Origin: Chenopodium formosanum | Lineage: Eukaryota; Streptophyta; Magnoliopsida; Caryophyllales; Amaranthaceae | Assembly (NCBI GenBank): GCA_024500155.1 | Contig: CM044873.1 | Span: 2,919,001-2,983,000 of the forward strand | DNA length: 64,000 nucleotides | Direction of reading: 5' to 3' | Part shown: piece after piece, positions 24,401 through 35,559 of the stretch | Layout of the letters: every line of letters starts with the position of its first letter | Numbering within the stretch: the stretch's first letter is position 1 | Notes under the pieces: model-generated | What the model saw: the letters and a program-made list of their open reading frames with translations, nothing else | Told to the model about the DNA's origin: nothing | Databases searched by the model: none | Program-made: the position numbers and the translations under genes

Positions 24401-26690
24401 TACAATTTGCCTTAAAACGGTCAATTTACCCGTTTTCAACTTGCACTGATTTCGTGAATTCAAGCGTACCACGGACATTTAGACAACGTATCATGGTCAT
24501 ATATGATTCCAAACGACATTATATGACCCTAAGATGTATCCCCTAGGGTCTCAACACTTGTCGCCACCGGGCCCATTACACTAAAAAATTCCGTAAAAAG
24601 CGTGGATAATAGCTTTCAGTTTTGGAATTTTTTGACCTTTTTTCGCCCGAAAATAAAAATTGCCCAAACGTTTACCATGGCCCCTTATACCCTATGGGAA
24701 TCTATATGGATGGGTGGAACAATACAATTTTCCTTAAAACGGTCAATTTACTCGTTTTCAGCTTGCACCGATTTCGTAAACTCAAGCCTACCACGGACAT
24801 TTATGACAACGTATAATGGTCATATATGGTTCCAAACGGCATTATATGACCCTAAGATGTATCCCCTAGGGTCTCAACACTTTTCGCCACCAAGCCCCGT
24901 AAACGCAAAAATTCATTAAAAAACGTGGATAATAGCCTTCAATTTTGGAATTTTTTGAACTTTTTTCGCCCAGAAATAAAAATTGCCTTGATGTTTACCA
25001 TGTTCCCTAATACCCTCCGGAAGTCTATTTCGGTTGGTGGAACAATCCAATTTTCTTTAAAAAGGTCAATTTATCTGATTTCAACTTGCACCGAATTCGT
25101 GAACTCAAGTTTACCACGGACATTTATGACAATGTAATATGGTCATATATGGTTCCAAACGGCATTACATGACCCTAAGATGTATCCCTTAGAGTCTCAA
25201 CACTTTTCGCCACCGGGCCCCGTAAATTCGAAAATTCATTAAAATGCGTGGATAATAGCCTTCAGTTTTGGAATTTTTTGACCTTTTTTTCGCCCAGAAA
25301 TAAAAATTGCCCACATGTTTACCATGGTCCCTAATACCCTCCGTGAGTCTATTTGGGTCGGTGGAACAATACAATTTCTCGTGAAATGGTCAATTTACCC
25401 GTTTTCAACTAGCACCGAATTCGTGAACTCAAGTCTACTACGGACATTTATGACAACGCATATATGGTTCCAAACACCATTATATGACCCTAAGATGTAT
25501 CCCCTAGGGTCTCAACACTTTTCTCCACCGGGCCCCTTAAACTAAAAAATTCCTTAAAAAGCGTGGATAATAGCCTTTAGTTTTGGTATTTTTTGACTTT
25601 TTTCGCCTGGAAATAAAAATTGTCCAGATGTTTACCATAGTCCCTAATACCCTCCGGGAGTCTATTTGGGTGGGTGGAACAATCTAATTTGCCTTAAAAC
25701 GGTCAATTTACCCGTTTTCAACTTGCACTGATTTCGTGAACTCAAGCCTACCACGGACATTTATGACAACACATAATGGTCATATATGATTCCAAACGAC
25801 ATTATATGACTCTATGATGTATCCCCTAGGATTTCAACACTTTTCGCCACTGGGCCTCGTAAACTCAAAAATTAATTAAAAAGAGTGGATAATAGCCTTC
25901 AGTTTTGGAATTTTTTGACCTTTTTTCGTCCGAAAATAAAAATTTCCGAAATGTTTACCATGGTCCCTAATACCCTCCAGGAGTCTATTTGGGTGGGTGG
26001 AACAATACAATTTGCCTTAAAACGGTCAATTTACCCGTTTTCAACTTGCACCGATTTCGTAAACTCAAGCCTACCACAGACATTTATGACAACGTATAAT
26101 GGTCATATATGGTTCCAAACGGCATTAAACGACCCTAAGATGTATCCGATAGGGTCTCAACACTTTTCGACACCGGGCCCCTTAAACTAAAAAATTTCTT
26201 AAAGAGCGTGGATTAGCTTTCAGTTTTGGAATTTTTTGACCTTTTTTCGCACGAAAATAAAAATTGCCCAAATGTTTACCATGGTTCCTAATACTCTCTG
26301 GGAATCTTTTTGGGTGGGTAAAACAACCCAATTTGCCTTAAAACGGTCAATTTACCTGTTTTCAACTTGCACCGATTTCGTGAACTCAAGCCTACCACGG
26401 ACATTTTATGACATCGTATAATGGTCATATATGGTTCCAAACGGCATTGTATGACCCTAAGATGTATCCCCTAGGGTCTCAACACTTTTCGCCACCGGGT
26501 CCCGCAGCCTGAAAAATTGCTCAAAAAGCGTGGATAATAGCCTTCAATTTTGGAATTTTTTTGACCTGTTTTCGCCCGGAAATAAAAATTGCCCAGGTGT
26601 TTACCATGGTCCCTAATATCCTCCGGAAGTCTTTTTGGGTTGGTGGAACGATCCAATTTGCCTTAAAACGGTCAATTTATCCGTTTTCGT
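21477..26690. repeat. Satellite array: 17 tandem monomers of about 322 bp
   Basis: The anchor (C)GGGAGTCTATTT recurs at 21491, 21813, 22135, 22458, 22779, 23089, 23411, 23734, 24055, 24376, 24698, 25021, 25345, 25658, 25981, 26302 and 26627. Spacing is 310-325 bp, mostly 321-323. Conserved segments include ACTTGCACCGATTTCGTGAA, CCACGGACATTTATGAC, TGTATCCCCTAGGGTCTCAA, CGCCACCGGGCCC and GTGGATAATAGCCTTCAG. The array is clearly richer in GC and CpG than the flanking DNA. Units 6 and 14 carry small deletions. The left edge is sharp; the right edge decays. I do not recognise the family. It could be an independent satellite or derived from a transposon tail. Confidence 0.97.
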
Positions 26691-26960
26691 ACACGCCTCT
26701 TGTATTGGCTATAAGCTTTCATGTGGTCTGTACGTAGCCGGATAATGGTTATATATGGGTCGAAATAATATTATCTGACCCCGGGATGCATCCCGTAATG
26801 TTCCGTGAAATTTCGACACCGGGTCCCGACACCTTCTAAATCGCTCTGATTTCGTGTATTAGCCTTTATATTTGGCTTTCGTATATCATTTCTTCACCCG
26901 GCGAGATTATGCATCCAAGTACTTCCAAGGGTTCCCAAAGGGCTTTGGGTGTCATAAATA
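26691..26960. repeat. Highly diverged terminal satellite unit
   Basis: After the anchor at 26627 the sequence still aligns to the monomer in order (GGATAATGGTTATATATGG, GACCCCGGGATGCATCCCG, TTTCGACACCGGGTCCCG, TTAGCCTTTATATTTGG, CACCCGGCGAGATTATGC) but with many substitutions. This is edge decay of the array. Confidence 0.75.
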
Positions 26961-27218
26961 GTGTCCGGAAGAATAAATATTAAGATACCCTACTCTCGAG
27001 CATATATGGTCAATACAGCGTAACTGATAACATCAAGACTAATACTTTAATCCAGGGCTGTCTAACGTCGTCAAGAAATGTAAGCTTTATTAAATGATGA
27101 TAGATCGATCAAAAAAAACTCATACTTGGGTTGGTCCAACTATCTTTCTAGAGTAAACAAAAAATGGAAAACTTCTCAACTGTATTTACAACATTCTTTT
27201 AGCATGTCTACTGTCAAA
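26961..27218. other. Spacer between satellite edge and the DML1 stop
   Basis: Short stretch holding the probable DML1 3' UTR on the minus strand (nearest the stop) and unremarkable sequence next to the satellite. Confidence 0.5.
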
Positions 27219-30200
27219 CTAATCTGAATCAGAGGTTACATCAGAGTACGGATCCAGAGTCCTGACCATGTTTGATAATGTCTCTCCCATATCTTCAAGT
27301 TCCTCCTTTCCAAAACCCCAACTATTCATTAATTCTCCTCCAATAGCACCATATTGAATACCAAATTTCCGAAGGTTTTCCAGCCTGCTGGACAAGAAAG
27401 GTAATACAGCACTGCTAGAGCGCAGTCTTGCAGTCATAGGGATAGAATGGACATCGAGTGGTCCCTTTGAAGATGAAGTTGGATTAGGATTGCTAAGTAA
27501 TTGTCCACAGCGACCAACATTTTCCGAGAATATGGATGGAAATGGTAATGGTATTGGGAGAGGGCAAGTTATTGCAGATAGATGACAGAATCTAGGCCTC
27601 AAAGATGCCTGTTCATAAGCAGCAGAAATAGCATGTTGGACTTCAGACAGAGATGCTCGTTGCTCACCTGAGTCCGAAAAGATAGTTCATATTAGATGAA
27701 GTAGCAGCACAACTACTACCATGTCCACCAACCCCACAGTTCCCCAAAAGGACCTTAGGACCCTACACATACAACCTAGTAGAAACACTATACACATTCA
27801 AGTGAAAGATGCATAGACTCAACAGAAGTATTAATTTGATGAAGAGGAAATGCTATGTGAGGCTAGGGATGATGAGAAGCATAAGATATCAACAGAAAAA
27901 AAAAAATCATCCCTAACTATTGAATTCCTAAATCAATAGAAGCACAGAATCCTTCCATTTTAACGTCAAGCATATTTAACATCTATTTATTCAAGGTGAT
28001 GTAAGACCTTATAATGACAAGAGGGGCTGAGGTTGAAAGTAAAACAATTGCACTTGGGACAAGCCAGGGTAAATCCTTAGTTTAGGGTGATGTAAACAAG
28101 GGGCAAAAATTATTATCTGTGGATGCAGTGAGTATCAACATACGGAGTAGTTAATTTACACCATAAAACAGGCATATGCAGATATAGAGTACCTGATTTA
28201 AGAGCTCCATGTATCACCAATGTTTCTACAGAATGCACGTCTTCCATTTTTTCCGATGTTTCTGGAGTCAATGACTGCAACTTACTCAATAATTGTTCCT
28301 GAGCAGGTTCCCCTGAGTCTCACATCAAAAAGGGATAGCACCATGAGAAGACATATTTTATAAGACACTAAGCCAGGACAATTGAATTAGGAAATACCAA
28401 TAGCAGGTGCAGGCATGGTAGCATCTAATATAGCAACCATATTCTGTCGGAGGTGGCCAGATAGCATCTGTGCAATGCTATTGATATCCAATGCACCAAG
28501 AGAAGATCCAGAAGTTGCAGTAGGCGCAAGAAAGTCCATGCGAAAGGGCAGGCTGAGAGTGTGAAGAGCAGCAGCATAGATTGAACTGCTATGGAAAGGT
28601 TTTTTATCATTCACATGCAGATTTGTTGAAACTTTGCCTGCAAAAAGAAGGATTTTAGAAACAAAAGGGGACCTTTATTATATAACTACAAGTCAGCCAA
28701 ATGCAACAAGTTATATTAGCCAGAAAGTATGAAAACTTACTTCCACCCAGAGAAGGTAAACCAACTGGTACAATTAGTTTGCAGAAAGGAGATAGTTTTG
28801 CAAAAGAAACTGCATCATGAAGGTCCCGAGAAATGTTCCTTTTTCGACTTCTAGAGCTCACTGATGAACCAGGATCGCGAACAGTATAAAGTAACACTGG
28901 AGTATTGGTGAATTCATCAGCAATGTTCTGCAGGAAGTCTACTGCCACACTGGAAAAGCCCCCCGAATCATCCACCACACATTGAATTCCCTGTCAGCAA
29001 GTTTCTGACTACGTAAAATAGGTTTTAAAACAAAAAAGAAATTTTATAGAAGTTCCTTTAAGAAACAATATAAAGCATAGTCAGTAATTTTCTGAAGCTA
29101 GACCATCTAAAAACCATACTCCATGAGACCAAAGGTTACCATAACCTTTAAGCAAGACAATACTCCATAAATTTAAATCCATTAAATTTGACTTAGCAAA
29201 AACATATACTTCTAATATAGTAATATGAATGGGTGACAGTTGATTTATGTCGCATGAACAGAGCAAATTTTAAGCATAAAACTTTTATATCATTAATCGC
29301 TCAGGAAGTGAGAAGATTTTAAGAAAGAAAAAACAATAGCCAGAAACTCTTGGATCAAGATAATAGAGAATAAAAAACAAAGCTTGGTATGGCATAGACA
29401 TGAACAAAACCACTTTTTTTGTTGGAGGAGAGCTTTTATTGTCATATGCTTTTAAATAGTAAGAAACCCACTGAGGAATATGGGGGTGAAACTTGAGGAG
29501 GTGAAAAAGAAACCTGGGTCATGTCTCGGATTCAGGAAGGGTATAATCCATCTAGACTAGCCCACCAGCTCAAAACAAGCACCTGAATAGGCTAAAAAAC
29601 ATGCACTCTTAGAGATAATTATGAATTTTGTAGATACCTGTACATGATCACACTCTTCTATGAAGAAACGGAGTCTTTCGGTCATCTCTTCTCCCCGAGA
29701 ACTTTCAGAAAAAACATCCTTTCCCATTCCATAATTGTCGAAGCCCACAACATCCATCCACAACCCATTTATTTCATATAGACTCTGTGGATGATAATGG
29801 GCTTTTGAGAAGTCAGTCCAGAACTGGACATCATTTTCCAAAGATTCCACTATATCCTTGTCTCCAATATCATCTGGCAAATCAGCATTTCTGTTGTCTT
29901 TACCAATTTTTTGCTTCTGCTCTTCTTCATACAAACTTTGCAAGAATAAGTTTCTCTTGTGAGACTCAGAACGTTGGGTGGATACACTGCCTTTCCTGAA
30001 AGTCAAACTTAAAACCTTAGTTTATATACCAACACTATATAAAATATGACAGATATAAGTAAATCATATACAGAGTAGTTGTAGTTGGTCAAGATCAATA
30101 ATGCGATGACACTTTGACCATTTCATATAAAGAGAATTATAAGATTTTCGTAGAGAAAAAAAATAATGTTAATTCATAGGAGTAGTATTATGCAACATTT

Positions 30201-33033
30201 CATTCATATCGGAAATCATATTGATATTGGAAAATGTGAAGATGCATTTTTCATGTTCGCAGCTTTACTATTTCACTAAGTATGACTACAGTTATGCCAG
30301 ACAGTCTCGCAGCTCACTGGCATATGTGATTGCCTGCAACTCTGCTATGGGCTATTTGGTTCTAGATTATTGAAGAATAAGTGCAAATAATGAACTAATG
30401 AAGAATAGTGTACACTATTGTCCCACTTAAAAATATTAAGCAGCACTTCCTTTTCTTCGAAGATGACAAAATTATTAAATCATCCTTTTGCAATCCCAAA
30501 GTCAGCAGTCACTTTAGTTTTCAATTTAACAGTGATAGGCTGCTGAATTTCTGTGTTTGCACTTTCTTTCTCCAGAATGATATTTTCAAACCATTAAAGC
30601 CATAAGGCAACTTTTTATTGGGGAGAATGCCATGCATTTGATCACACAGGTCCCATAAAGCCTCACCAGGTGACCACAGGGGAAGGTGATTCTGGAGTCT
30701 GATTATACAATGTACCATGTGAGCTCATTGATCCAAGGGATCCTGGTTAGATCACAAAAGGGAAATGTCAGATATCCATGATGCTTATGCAAAAAGGGCA
30801 AAGGGGGGGGGGGGGGGGTCAAATGATCAAACCCCAAATAGGTCACCAAACAAGGAACACAAAACAACTATATTAGGTGAGCGGGATCAGTACTATGAGC
30901 TTATGCAGTTACCTGTCAGATCAGAACTCAAGCAAGTAAGAAATCCCAAAACATTAGACAAAATGCACGTCCACATACAGTCAAATGTTTACATAAATAC
31001 CTATACAAATACATATGTACCTACATGTATACACACATAGATACATACATAAATGGAGAGATTAGACTAATAATTGTAGTTTAATGAACCACAATGGGGT
31101 GATTACAAACATAAGGGTAACTGTATTAGCTGATGGTATCAAGGTTACTCTAAGGATAGTTTTGTATGACGACTTATATACAAGCACCCCAACTATAACT
31201 CTATAAGGCCAAGTCACATGGGAAATGACTGGTGATTTCCAGTCCAGGTTAAATCCATTATTCCATATATATATCAATATATGTAAACAAGACAAGTTGG
31301 CTTCAGCAACAATCATACAAAAGTAGGACTAACAGTCCATTAAACAGACTTCAGTCAGCACCATGGGTAAAAAAAAGACATTTCCACGAAAAACAAAAGC
31401 AAGAAAGAACAGATGCATATATGCTGGAAAAAACAACATACCTTGATAGTTAACAGAAACTAATCGAGGGGTATAGGTAAGAACACCCTGCAGACACAAA
31501 TAGACAGTTATTTGCATTTCTCTCAGATATCCAGCCCCAAAAGCAAGAGAAATCAGCAGGCCGAGGGTGTTGCAGAAGATAGTGGGAAGCATAATACGCA
31601 CACTACAATACTAGAAAGTGAATAAGTTCCCTCATTAGAGTAAAAAACTAACTATTTCAAAGTCAATTTGCCTCACACTCTTAGACAAGATAATTAATCT
31701 ATCTTCCACTCAGATAATATCAGCATTCAAATATTGTCTAAGGGCTTATGCACAAGTTTTGGCAATTAGATAGCGAGACTGTGACAGCCAGATATATCAG
31801 ATTATTATTTATTAGCACTTGATCACGAGTGACTTCAAAAAGATAGCAATCCAGCTATCAAATTTTACAGAGGTAGAAAGCTACAATAGCATTACACACA
31901 AAATGGTAGTTTCAAAGCCAGACAAGTAGCAGTTGTAGCACAGTCAACACAATAGCACATGATACTGCTTCTCAAGTAGATTAAGGAAGAATTATAATCT
32001 AATATAATGACATGATCCATAAGCTTTTACCCTTTGATGCTGGTACACAAGGTCACCAAATAAATAGATCATACAAGGCTGGCTTGTGGAAGAATTTTAA
32101 AGCTCTAATGCCTTCTTCAAAATTAGAAAAATATGCCAACAACAAATCTTACCTCATGAGTCTCTCCAGAGCGATAAAGCACATCCATATTAACTCCAGG
32201 ATTTTTAAACACTGGATCAGTATCAGGGTCACCAGCCAAGCCAAGCAGCTCATCCTTCAAAAGAGAAATTAAGTCAAATGTAATTCTTTAACTCCATTCT
32301 CGTTCAAAAGAGGAATTAAGTCAGACGTAATTCTTTAACTCCATTCTCATTCATTGAGTTTGAAAAAAATATAGATTTTATCATTAACTATACTCAAATC
32401 AATCAAGATCCATAAAAATAAATAATTAGAGGGGGTTGGGGGGGGGGGGGGGTGTTATACATGAAGTGATGAAGGTGTCACCCAATGATAGAAAACAAGA
32501 TAGAAATTGTTTGTCCATCTTATGATTTACCATGTAATTGAGAGAAAATGAATTGAAAACCCACTTGCAAACATGAGAATTGCAAGTAATGAAATAAAGC
32601 ATTCAGAAGACTTGCATTCTAATATAGCTCTAGGATCAAACTAGCTCATCTCTTGTGATGATTTGATGAAACCTTGTTACTTTCGAAGTCTAACAGTAAT
32701 GGCAACTTGTGTGTTTAAAAGAAAACTCAAATAATAATAATGTACACCATTATACCAAGTGCAACAAGGCAACAATAAACACATTTAGCGCAAACACAAT
32801 CTCAGGGATAAACAATACTCCATAGTACTAACTACTAAGTGATATTCATATAAATTCGATTTCACTACTTATTTTAGCACTTAAAAACCCCAAATCATAG
32901 TTTCACTACCATGTAAAATTCCGATTCTCATCAAAATCAAATGATATTGACAGAGAGGTACCTGGAAGTTCCAGAAATGAGAGCCTATGAAATTGGCAAA
33001 ACCTCCAATTTGAAGTGTAACAACTTCCCTCAT
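27219..33033 (-). CDS. Misato/DML1 homologue, tubulin-like protein
   Basis: Nine coding exons: 33033-32962, 32254-32153, 31487-31442, 30742-30667, 29995-29638, 28990-28741, 28637-28398, 28312-28193 and 27667-27219. Phase closes at every junction, giving 570 residues, close to other plant members. The N-terminus MREVVTLQIGGFANFIGSHF and the second exon (DELLGLAGDPD, DVLYRSGE) are the misato segment II signature. GVLTYTPRLV and GSMSSHGTLYN follow. The middle and C-terminal parts match the DML1 tubulin-like region (WMDVVGFDNYGMG, LLYTVRDPGSS, SIYAAALHTLSLPFRMD). Animal and yeast homologues act in mitochondrial inheritance and morphology; the plant role is little known. A 76-nt exon (30742-30667) is easy to miss. 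Upstream, 33034 to about 33600 holds 5' UTR, possibly with an intron. Arabidopsis At4g37190 is the recalled orthologue, next to HHO5 as here. Confidence 0.93.
30803..30818. repeat. Poly(G)16 tract in DML1 intron 3
   Basis: Sixteen consecutive G, immediately upstream (on the gene's strand) of the small fourth exon; read as poly(C) in the transcript. Confidence 0.9.
32256..32349. repeat. 47-bp tandem duplication at the DML1 intron 1 acceptor
   Basis: Two copies of a 47-bp unit (TTCAAAAGAG... to ...ACTCCATTCTC) differ at a few positions. The copy next to exon 2 supplies the polypyrimidine tract and acceptor used on the minus strand; the other copy lacks the AG. Confidence 0.85.
32438..32452. 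repeat. Poly(G)15 tract in DML1 intron 1
   Basis: Fifteen G preceded by GGGGGTT. Confidence 0.9.
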
Positions 33034-35559
33034 GCTGCCTGCTAAACCACAATACCAGTAAACCCAGATTCATAATTTATCACCCAATCAAAAACTTGTA
33101 AAGTGCAGAGCATAAGGATGACAAGTGTTATTGAATTGTCATTTTTCAAGAAATGCGCATAAGGTGTTCGATAAAATGCCAATGTGAATTTCTGCATACC
33201 TAAACAGTTTAATTTACAACTTTACATAAACCCTAGTAGCTAAATTTCAACCGAAATCTGAAAGAAAACAAACAACATTTATAGAATTTATGTTGGTGGA
33301 ATTATAGAGCATAATATTTACTGTACCTTCTAGTTTGAAGAATAGTAAGCAGAATTTCAAGAATCAAAAGATTAAGCAATCTTTTGCAGCAGATTGAAGA
33401 AGATGACAGAGAGGATTTTAAATGTAGAATAGCGTGGGAATTTGGTTGTGATGACTGTGAAGAAGATGAAGTTGCGTTGGTAGCCTACGCATGCGGAAGC
33501 GGCTTCTGCGCGCAATGGTGTGCAGTTGCTCCGTAGCTTTAATTTGTTGGACGATAAAGAGTTTAGGTTGTTTACTTGTTTAGCTGGGCAGGGCAATGCA
33601 AAACCGCCAAACCGGGCTTAATTACACTTGTACTCGTCTCTTATCGTCTTGAACTTTTGATTTTGTACCTTCTTTATCGACTTTGACATATTAGAGAGTA
33701 TGAATAGTGAAGACTTGGAAGTATAGAGTATTACGATGACAAAAGTTTAAATTAAAATTGATATTGCATATGAAGATACAAAGTATTATTTTTGTTATAT
33801 GTCATAATGATTTTCACTTTTGAAAAATCTATCTAAAATTACTCATTCTCCTCATAACGCAGTTAAGCACTATGTATTTTATTTACTCTTGAATTTAAAT
33901 TGATGAAAAAAAAAAATAGCAATTTAACAATGATGATGTATCAATATTCTCATCCTACTCTATATGATGATCCAAATGAGATTGGGAAGCAATAATGATT
34001 AACAATTTGGCATCCTTACACCACAAAGTTACAATTTATACAATTTTATACTTTGTGTTAATGTAAAGGTATTCAAAAATAAAAAATTTACTACTTCAAT
34101 TTAAGTCACTCTAATTTTGCAACCTCAACTTTTAATGGGGTTTCAAGTCTTTCAACCATTGCTTGTATCAATAGGGTTCCTACCACTAGTCTAATCTAGT
34201 GGAAGTATGCTAAACCTATGTGTCTAATCTAGTGGAAGTATGCTAAACCTATGTTTGATGTAATCTTTCTTAGTTGATTTCCAAAATCACTTCGTATAGT
34301 AAATAATAAAGATAACTCATTGTTTAGCCTAGTCTTCAAAAACACACATCACGCCCCGGTAATGGTTATCTTGAATTTTTTGTTTCATTTTGTCTCTTTC
34401 AAAATTATTAATATTCCATTGCATAGGGATCATAGTGCATGTCACAAGTCACTCATAACTCCACCTCTAGTACACCGTATGTAGGAACTAGGAAGCTGAT
34501 ACATTCATTCTCCTCCAGAGTCCAGATCATAATACATACTTCCGTTAAATACAAACTCTTGAAGATCTATTTCATCATTCACTTTAACACCATGAAAACA
34601 ACAAGACAATAAGATGCATGAATGGGTCCTGTTTTCTTATACCCGTAGAATTATTAATCACACAGACAGCAAATATCTTCAAAATAGCCAAAACTCTCAA
34701 AGAATATATTACCCATTGAATTTCAGATGATTCTCAACCTTCCATATTTCTCCAACTGAATTATTACCACACATTATTGCTTCCTGAATAGACTATCCAC
34801 TGTCTCCTCCCTCGTGCCACGACACGTACGCCACTGCACAGAATAGTTCTTCTACACTTCACATCAACTCTCTAACTACGTATGTACTATTTCTTTTTAC
34901 GATCTCTATCACGGCCAACTGTACTACTTCTGCATTATGCAGTACAGTTTACCTACAAATCGATTCAGCACATTTTCTACTAAATACTTTCTATACAACG
35001 GTTACATTATGTCAATCAAACAAAGTGAATAATGTAATTGTGCACTATGAAACCTTCCCAGAACTAACTTTGTTCTCTGTAGTCGAGGATAAGTGGGTGA
35101 TAATTCCTGTAATAGACCAGCAGAGATCGAAAGCTTAGTAAAGTGCTTGGTGACTGAAAAGTAACCAATTACGTACAAATATGCAATTGCACATTTCAAT
35201 TGCACTTAACAGTGAAATAAGCACATCAGAGGCAGAGGCACAATGTTATTTTATAACTCAACATCAGTACAAACAATAGGAAAATAGAGATATTCCTAAA
35301 TCTCGCTGCAAAATTTGTTAGGGCCTCATCCCTCCTCACTAAAGCCCCGAATGAGGGCAAATTCCAAATGGAGAGCATAGCAGTTCCCAGCATCTCCCTT
35401 TGTTACATTTAATAGTTTCCGATGCATGTTAAACCTCTGCATTCCACTATTCCAGTACATTATACATACTACATTATACCAAGTATACCCACCCTAGCTC
35501 CAAAGGTGTGTATGATTAGCACTCACCTATACATTTATGTATGTCAATTCTCTCATGAT
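33034..35559. other. DML1 5' region and spacer to HHO gene
   Basis: The DML1 5' leader and promoter occupy roughly 33034-33650, including a possible leader intron with donor near 33325. The rest is AT-rich with no supported gene. A 33-bp tandem duplication is at 34189-34254. The HHO 3' UTR is at the right end. Confidence 0.5.
34189..34254. repeat. 33-bp tandem duplication
   Basis: Two adjacent identical units, each beginning GTCTAATCTAGTGGAAG and ending AAACCTATGT. Confidence 0.85.

Noticed and set aside
21477..26690. CRISPR-like array
   Set aside because: The repeats are 322-bp contiguous monomers without unique spacers in a plant nuclear sequence.
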